NCBI GenBank assembly: GCA_032718475.1
Contig: JAUCBJ010008868.1
Span: 1 to 64,000, forward strand
Reading direction: 5' to 3'
DNA: 64,000 nt
Source: Nemertoderma westbladi
Lineage: Eukaryota; Xenacoelomorpha; Nemertodermatida; Nemertodermatidae
The translations under genes and the position numbers were made by a program. Positions within the stretch are counted from its first letter, which is position 1. Each line of letters opens with the position of its first letter. The notes under the pieces are model-generated. The model ran no database searches. It saw only the letters and a list, made by a program, of their open reading frames with translations, and had not been told where the DNA came from. This document shows, in pieces, positions 56,101 to 64,000 of the stretch.

Positions 56101-59100
56101 ACCCATGGTGGTGAACAGGCATTCCTTTAGGAAACAGAGTGGAAGGGTTTACTGTGGAAGATCACCCATGGTGGTGAACAGGCATTCCTTTAGGAAACAG
56201 AGTGGAAGGGTTTACTGTGGAAGATCACCCATGGTGGTGAACAGGCATTCCTTTAGGAAACAGAGTGGAAGGGTTTACTGTGGAGAGATCACCCATGGTG
56301 GTGAACAGGCATTCCTTTAGGGAACAGAGTGGAAGGGTTTACTGTGGAAGATCACCCATGGTGGTGAACAGGCATTCCTTTAGGAACCAGAGTGGAAGGG
56401 TTTACTGTGGAAGATCACCCATGGTGGTGAACAGGCATTCCTTTAGGGAACAGAGTGGAAGGGTTTACTGTGGAAGATCACCCATGGTGGTGAACAGGCA
56501 TTCCTTTAGGGAACAGAGTGGAAGGGTTTACTGTGGAAGATCACCCATGGTGGTGAACAGGCATTCCTTTAGGGAACAGAGTGGAAGGGTTTACTGTGGA
56601 AGATCACCCATGGTGGTGAACAGGCATTCCTTTAGGAAACAGAGTGGAAGGGTTTACTGTGGAAGATCACCCATGGTGGTGAACAGGCATTCCTTTAGGG
56701 AACAGAGTGGAAGGGTTTACTGTGGAAGATCACCCATGGTGGTGAACAGGCATTCCTTTAGGGAACAGAGTGGAAGGGTTTACTGTGGAAGATCACCCAT
56801 GGTGGTGAACAGGCATTCCTTTAGGGAACAGAGTGGAAGGGTTTACTGTGGAAGAGATCACCCATGGTGGTGAACAGGCATTCCTTTAGGGAACAGAGTG
56901 GAAGGGTTTACTGTGGAAGATCACCCATGGTGGTGAACAGGCATTCCTTTAGGGAACAGAGTGGAAGGGTTTACTGTGGAAGATCACCAATGGTGATGGA
57001 CAGGCATTCCTTTAGGAAACAGAGTGGAAGGGTTTACTGTGGAAGAGATCACCCATGGTGGTGAACAGGCATTCCGTTAGGAAACAGAGTGGAAGGGTTT
57101 ACTGTGGAAGATCACCCATGGTGGTGAACAGGCATTCCTTTAGGAACCAGAGTGGAAGGGTTTACTGTGGAAGATCACCCATGGTGGTGAACAGGCATTC
57201 CTTTAGGGAACAGAGTGGAAGGGTTTACTGTGGAAGATCACCCATGGTGGTGAACAGGCATTCCTTTTGGAAACAGAGTGGAAGGGTTTACTGTGGAAGA
57301 GATCACCCATGGTGGTGAACAGGCATTCCTTTAGGGAACAGAGTGGAAGGGTTTACTGTGGAAGATCACCCATGGTGGTGAACAGGCATTCCTTTAGGAA
57401 CCAGAGTGGAAGGGTTTACTGTGGAAGATCACCCATGGTGGTGAACAGGCATTCCTTTAGGGAACAGAGTGGAAGGCTTTACTGTGGAAGATCACCCATG
57501 GTGGTGAACAGGCATTCCTTTAGGGAACAGAGTGGAAGGGTTTACTGTGGAAGATCACCCATGGTGGTGAACAGGCATTCCTTTAGGAACCAGAGTGGAA
57601 GGGTTTACTGTGGAAGATCACCCATGGTGGTGAACAGGCATTCCTTTAAGAAACAGAGTGGAAGGCTTTACTGTGGAAGATCACCCATGGTGGTGAACAG
57701 GCATTCCTTTAGGAAACAGAGTGTAAGGGTTTACTGTGGAAGATCACCCATGGTGGTGAACAGGCATTCCTTTAGGGAACAGAGTGGAAGGGTTTACTGT
57801 GGAAGATCACCCATGGTGGTGAACAGGCATTCCTTTAGGGAACAGAGTGTAAGGGTTTACTGTGGAAGATCACCCATGGTGGTGAACAGGCATTCCTTTA
57901 AGAAACAGAGTGGAAGGCTTTACTGTGGAAGATCACCCATGGTGGTGAACAGGCATTCCTTTAGGGAACAGAGTGGAAGGGTTTACTGTGGAAGATCACC
58001 CATGGTGGTGAACAGGCATTCCTTTAGGGAACAGAGTGGAAGGGTTTACTGTGGAAGAGATCACCCATGGTGGTGAACAGGCATTCCTTTAGGGAACAGA
58101 GTGGAAGGGTTTACTGTGGAAGATCACCCATGGTGGTGAACAGGCATTCCTTTAGGAACCAGAGTGGAAGGGTTTACTGTGGAAGATCACCCATGGTGGT
58201 GAACAGGCATTCCTTTAGGGAACAGAGTGTAAGGGTTTACTGTGGAAGATCACCCATGGTGGTGAACAGGCATTCCTTTAAGAAACAGAGATGAAGGCTT
58301 TACTGTGGAAGATCACCCATGGTGGTGAACAGGCATTCCTTTAGGGAACAGAGTGGAAGGGTTTACTGTGGAAGATCACCCATGGTGGTGAACAGGCATT
58401 CCTTTAGGAACCAGAGTGGAAGGGTTTACTGTGGAAGATCACCCATGGTGGTGAACAGGCATTCCTTTAGGAACCAGAGTGGAAGGGTTTATTGTGGAAG
58501 AGATCACCCATGGTGGTGAACAGGCATTCCTTTTGGAAACAGAATGGAAGGGTTTACAGTGGAAGATCACCAATGGTGGTGAACAGGCATTCCTTTAGGA
58601 ACCAGAGTGGAAGGGTTTACTGTGGAAGAGATCACCCATGGTGGTGAACAGGCATTCCTTTTGGAAACAGAATGGAAGGGTTTACAGTGGAAGATCACCA
58701 ATGGTGGTGAACAGGCATTCCTTTGGGAAACAGAGTGGAAGGGTTTACTGTGGAAGATCACCCATGGTGGTGAACAGGCATTCCTTTAGGAACGAGAGTG
58801 GAAGGGTTTACTGTGGAAGATCACCCATGGTGGTGAACAGGCATTCCTTTAGGAACCAGAGTGGAAGGGTTTACTGTGGAAGATCACCCATGGTGGTGAA
58901 CAGGCATTCCTTTAGGAAACAGAGTGGAAGGGTTTACTGTGGAAGATCACCAATGGTGGTGAACAGGCATTCCTTTAGGAAACAGAGTGGAAGGGTTTAC
59001 TGTGGAAGATCACCCATGGTGGTGAACAGGCATTCCTTTAGGAACCAGAGTGGAAGGGTTTATTGTGGAAGATCACCCATGGTGGTGAACAGGCATTCCT

Positions 59101-59253
59101 TTAGGAACCAGAGTGGAAGGGTTTATTGTGGAAGAGATCACCCATGGTGGTGAACAGGCATTCCTTTAGGGAACAGAGTGGAAGGGTTTACTGTGGAAGA
59201 TCACCCATGGTGGTGAACAGGCATTCCTTTAGGAACCAGAGTGGAAGGGTTTA

Positions 59254-62200
59254 TTGTGGAAGAGATCACCCATGGTGGTGAACAGGCATTCCTTTAGGGA
59301 ACAGAGTGGAAGGGTTTACTGTGGAAGATCACCCATGGTGGTGAACAGGCATTCCTTTAGGGAACAGAGTGGAAGGGTTTACTGTGGAAGATCACCCATA
59401 GTGGTGAACAGGCATTCCTTTAGGGAACAGAGTGGAAGGGTTTACTGTGGAAGATCACCCATGGTGGTGAACAGGCATTCCTTTAGGAACCAGAGTGGAA
59501 GGGTTTATTGTGGAAGAGATCACCCATGGTGGTGAACAGGCATTCCTTTAGGGAACAGAGTGGAAGGGTTTACTGTGGAAGATCACCCATGGTGGTGAAC
59601 AGGCATTCCTTTAGGGAACAGAGTGGAAGGGTTTACTGTGGAAGAGATCACCCATGGTGGTGAACAGGCATTCCTTTAGGGAACAGAGTGGAAGGGTTTA
59701 CTGTGGAAGATCACCCATGGTGGTGAACAGGCATTCCTTTAGGGAACAGAGTGGAAGGGTTTACTGTGGAAGATCACCAATGGTGATGGACAGGCATTCC
59801 TTTAGGAAACAGAGTGGAAGGGTTTACTGTGGAAGAGATCACCCATGGTGGTGAACAGGCATTCCGTTAGGAAACAGAGTGGAAGGGTTTACTGTGGAAG
59901 ATCACCCATGGTGGTGAACAGGCATTCCTTTAGGAACCAGAGTGGAAGGGTTTACTGTGGAAGATCACCCATGGTGGTGAACAGGCATTCCTTTAGGGAA
60001 CAGAGTGGAAGGGTTTACTGTGGAAGATCACCCATGGTGGTGAACAGGCATTCCTTTTGGAAACAGAGTGGAAGGGTTTACTGTGGAAGAGATCACCCAT
60101 GGTGGTGAACAGGCATTCCTTTAGGGAACAGAGTGGAAGGGTTTACTGTGGAAGATCACCCATGGTGGTGAACAGGCATTCCTTTAGGAACCAGAGTGGA
60201 AGGGTTTACTGTGGAAGATCACCCATGGTGGTGAACAGGCATTCCTTTAGGGAACAGAGTGGAAGGCTTTACTGTGGAAGATCACCCATGGTGGTGAACA
60301 GGCATTCCTTTAGGGAACAGAGTGGAAGGGTTTACTGTGGAAGATCACCCATGGTGGTGAACAGGCATTCCTTTAGGAACCAGAGTGGAAGGGTTTACTG
60401 TGGAAGATCACCCATGGTGGTGAACAGGCATTCCTTTAAGAAACAGAGTGGAAGGCTTTACTGTGGAAGATCACCCATGGTGGTGAACAGGCATTCCTTT
60501 AGGAAACAGAGTGTAAGGGTTTACTGTGGAAGATCACCCATGGTGGTGAACAGGCATTCCTTTAGGGAACAGAGTGGAAGGGTTTACTGTGGAAGATCAC
60601 CCATGGTGGTGAACAGGCATTCCTTTAGGGAACAGAGTGTAAGGGTTTACTGTGGAAGATCACCCATGGTGGTGAACAGGCATTCCTTTAAGAAACAGAG
60701 TGGAAGGCTTTACTGTGGAAGATCACCCATGGTGGTGAACAGGCATTCCTTTAGGGAACAGAGTGGAAGGGTTTACTGTGGAAGATCACCCATGGTGGTG
60801 AACAGGCATTCCTTTAGGGAACAGAGTGGAAGGGTTTACTGTGGAAGAGATCACCCATGGTGGTGAACAGGCATTCCTTTAGGGAACAGAGTGGAAGGGT
60901 TTACTGTGGAAGATCACCCATGGTGGTGAACAGGCATTCCTTTAGGAACCAGAGTGGAAGGGTTTACTGTGGAAGATCACCCATGGTGGTGAACAGGCAT
61001 TCCTTTAGGGAACAGAGTGTAAGGGTTTACTGTGGAAGATCACCCATGGTGGTGAACAGGCATTCCTTTAAGAAACAGAGATGAAGGCTTTACTGTGGAA
61101 GATCACCCATGGTGGTGAACAGGCATTCCTTTAGGGAACAGAGTGGAAGGGTTTACTGTGGAAGATCACCCATGGTGGTGAACAGGCATTCCTTTAGGAA
61201 CCAGAGTGGAAGGGTTTACTGTGGAAGATCACCCATGGTGGTGAACAGGCATTCCTTTAGGAACCAGAGTGGAAGGGTTTATTGTGGAAGAGATCACCCA
61301 TGGTGGTGAACAGGCATTCCTTTTGGAAACAGAATGGAAGGGTTTACAGTGGAAGATCACCAATGGTGGTGAACAGGCATTCCTTTAGGAACCAGAGTGG
61401 AAGGGTTTACTGTGGAAGAGATCACCCATGGTGGTGAACAGGCATTCCTTTTGGAAACAGAATGGAAGGGTTTACAGTGGAAGATCACCAATGGTGGTGA
61501 ACAGGCATTCCTTTGGGAAACAGAGTGGAAGGGTTTACTGTGGAAGATCACCCATGGTGGTGAACAGGCATTCCTTTAGGAACGAGAGTGGAAGGGTTTA
61601 CTGTGGAAGATCACCCATGGTGGTGAACAGGCATTCCTTTAGGAACGAGAGTGGAAGGGTTTACTGAGGAAGATCACCCATGGTGGTGAACAGCCATTCC
61701 TTTAGGAAACAGAGTGGAAGGGTTTACTGTGGAAGATCACCAATGGTGGTGAACAGGCATTCCTTTAGGAAACAGAGTGGAGGGGTGTACTGTGGAAGAT
61801 CACCCATGGTAGTGAACAGGCATTCCTTTGGGAACCAGAGTGGAAGGGTTTAATGTGGAAGACCACCCATGGTGGTGGACAGGCATTCCTTTAGGAAACA
61901 GAGTGGAAGGGTTTACTGTGGAAGATCACCCATGGTGGTGAACAGGCATTCCTTTAGGAACCAGAGTGGAAGGGTTTACTGTGGAAGATCACCCATGGTG
62001 GTGAACAGGCATTCCTTTAGGAACCAGAGTGGAAGGGTTAACTGTGGAAGATCACCCATGGTGGTGAACAGGCATTCCTTTAGGAAACAGAGTGGAAGGG
62101 TTTACTGAGGAAGAGATCACCCATGGTGGTGAAAAGGCATTCCTTTAGGAAACAGAATGGAAGGGTTTACTGTGGAAGATCACCCATGGTAGTGAACAGG

Positions 62201-62970
62201 CATTCCTTTAGGAACCAGAGTGGAAGGGTTTACTGTGGAAGATCACCCATGGTGGTGAACAGACATTCCTTTAGGAACGAGAGTGGAAGGGTTTACTGTA
62301 GAAGTTCACCCGTGGTGGTGAACAGGCATTCCTTTAGGAAACAGAGTGGAAGGGTTTACTGAGGAAGAGATCACCCATGGTGGTGAAAAGGCATTCCTTT
62401 AGGAAACAGAATGGAAGGGTTTACTGTGGAAGATCACCCATGGTGGTGAACAGGCATTCCTTTAGGAACCAGAGTGGAAGGGTTTACTGTGGAAGATCAC
62501 CCATGGTGGTGAACAGACATTCCTTTAGGAACGAGAGTGGAAGGGTTTACTGTAGAAGTTCACCCATGGTGGTGAACAGGCATTCCTTTAGGAAACAGAG
62601 TGGAAGGGTTTACTGAGGAAGAGATCACCCATGGTGGTGAAAAGGCATTCCTTTAGGAAACAGAATGGAAGGGTTTACTGTGGAAGATCACCCATGGTGG
62701 TGAACAGGCATTCCTTTAGGAACCAGAGTGGAAGGGTTTACTGTGGAAGATCACCCATGGTGGTGAACAGGCATTCCTTTAGGAAACAGAGTGGAAGGGT
62801 TTACTGTGGAAGATCACCAATGGCGGAGAACAGGCATTCCTTTAGGAAACAGAGTGGAAGGGTTTACTGTGGAAGATCACCCATGGTGGTGAACAGGCAT
62901 TCCTTTAGGAACCAGAGTGGAAGGGTTTACTGTGGAAGATCACCCATGGTGGTGAACAGGCATTCCTTTA
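59254..62970. repeat. Terminal satellite block, near-identical to 46450-50166
   Basis: This is the last part of the 63-bp array before the switch to the 42-bp array. It matches 46450-50166 in variant order, and its first part also matches 56464-59240 at an offset of 2,790. The near-identity points to recent amplification by unequal exchange at this end of the array. Confidence 0.85.
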
Positions 62971-64000
62971 GTCTGTCCTTCACTGAACTCCAATTATATT
63001 ATCTGATACGAGGTCTGTCCTTCACTGAACTCCATTTATATTACCTGATACGAGGTCTGTCCTTCACTGAACTCCATTTATATTACCTGATACGAGGTCT
63101 GTCCTTCACTGAACTCCATTTATATTACCTGATACCAGTTCTGTTCTTCACTGAACTCCATTTATATTACCTGATACGAGGTCTGTCCTTCACTGAGCTC
63201 CATTTATATTACCTGATACGAGGTCTGTCCTTCACTGAACTCCATTTATATTACCTGATACGAGGTCTGTCCTTCACTGAACTCCATTTATATTACCGGA
63301 TACGAGGTCTGTCCTTCACTGAGCTCCATTTATATTACCTGATACGAGGTCTGTCCTTCACTGAACTCCATTTATATTACCTGATACGAGGTCTGTCCTT
63401 CACTGAACTCCATTTATATTACCTGATACGAGGTCTGTCCTTCACTGAACTCCATTTATATTACCTGATACGAGGTCTGTCCTTCACTGAACTCCATTTA
63501 TATTACCTGATACGAGGTCTGTCCTTCACTGAACTCCATTTATATTACCTGATACGAGGTCTGTCCTTCACTGAACTCCATTTATATTACCTGATACGAG
63601 GTCTGTCCTTCACTGAACTCCATTTATATTACCTGATACGAGGTCTGTCCTTCACTGAACTCCATTTATATTACCTGATACGAGGTCTGTCCTTCACTGA
63701 ACTCCATTTATATTACCTGATACGAGGTCTGTCCTTCACTGAACTACATTTATATTACCTGATACGAGGTCTGTCCTTCACTGAACTACATTTATATTAC
63801 CTGATACGAGGTCTGTCCTTCACTGAACTCCATTTATATTACCTGATACGAGGTCTGTCCTTCACTGAACTCCATTTATATTACCTGATACGAGGTCTGT
63901 CCTTCACTGAACTCCATTTATATTACCTGATACGAGGTCTGTCCTTCACTGAACTCCATTTATATTACCTGATACGAGGTCTGTCCTTCACTGAACTCCA
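62971..64000. repeat. 42-bp satellite, ~24.5 copies, continues past the right edge
   Basis: The unit begins GTCTGTCCTTCACTGAACTC and continues CATTTATATTACCTGATACGAG (42 bp; positions 62971, 63013 and onward). Most copies are identical. The first copy is the most diverged (CCAATTATATTATCTG), as expected at an array edge; near 63135 a unit has ACCAGTTCTGTTC, and two adjacent copies near 63745 share CTACATT. The unit contains the short inverted repeat TTCACTGAA. There is no similarity to the 63-bp unit. Confidence 0.97.

Larger units (their letters stand above)
25377..62970. repeat. 37.6-kb satellite of 63/65-bp units, ~590 copies
   Basis: The unit starts GAACAGGCATTCCTTTAGGA, continues AACAGAGTGGAAGGGTTTAC, and ends TGTGGAAGATCACCCATGGT + GGT (63 bp). 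A second length class of 65 bp carries GAAGAGATC in place of GAAGATC, a GA duplication. Each unit has an NcoI site (CCATGG) and the small inverted repeat TTCCTTTAGGAA. Variation concentrates right after TTCCTTT: AGGAAACAG, AGGAACCAG, AGGAACGAG, AGGGAACAG, GGGAAACAG, TGGAAACAG and AAGAAACAG. The left edge is diverged (CCGTGG, an insertion near 25450). The right edge is cut sharply in mid-unit. No non-satellite insert occurs across the whole stretch; one unit near 29670 is deleted. Because 63 is divisible by three, long open frames appear on both strands; I treat these as a by-product. Confidence 0.98.

Noticed and set aside
25377-64000. CRISPR array
   Set aside because: Units are contiguous near-identical copies with no unique spacers, no leader and no cas genes; the DNA is clearly eukaryotic.

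Overview
This window is eukaryotic nuclear DNA, most likely from a marine invertebrate (a mollusc or another spiralian is my best guess, an echinoderm is possible). The basis is AT-rich non-coding DNA with small phase-consistent GT-AG exons, a decayed reverse-transcriptase element, a poly(A)-tailed retroposed insert, a tRNA-like Pol III element, a decayed copy of a multicopy invertebrate gene family, and very large tandem arrays. The palindromes TACCGGTA and AGGCCT recur through the non-repetitive parts. There is no bacterial gene organisation, no CRISPR array and no plausible operon.

Layout. 1-540 (-): a partial open frame of 180 codons running off the left edge, unknown function. 541-4383: AT-rich, no recognised gene, two short duplications. 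4384-7509 (-): a degenerate multicopy-family gene, split by an intron and interrupted by a 16-copy 47-bp minisatellite that grew out of its own coding sequence. 7510-9540: non-coding. 9545-15541: a 32-bp satellite of roughly 180 copies, broken once by a retroposed insert with a target-site duplication. 16520-23104 (-): four exons, and possibly a fifth, of one gene whose introns hold two 47-bp minisatellites and a dead reverse-transcriptase element. 23105-25376: non-coding, with hairpin and foldback sequences and a tRNA-like element. 25377-62970: one continuous 37.6-kb satellite of 63/65-bp units, about 590 copies. 62971-64000: a different 42-bp satellite that abuts the first with no spacer and continues past the right edge.

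What is functional. The best candidate for a live gene is the minus-strand gene at 16520-23104. Its four confident exons join in phase to about 424 codons of a basic, Ser/Pro-rich protein with a short motif resembling actin-associated synaptopodin/Zasp-type proteins; that assignment is tentative. Nearly everything else is repeat or relic. About 45 kb of the 64 kb is tandem repeat, so the main biology visible here is satellite birth, higher-order duplication and array-edge structure. Many long open frames in the 63-bp array are by-products of a period divisible by three and are not annotated as genes.
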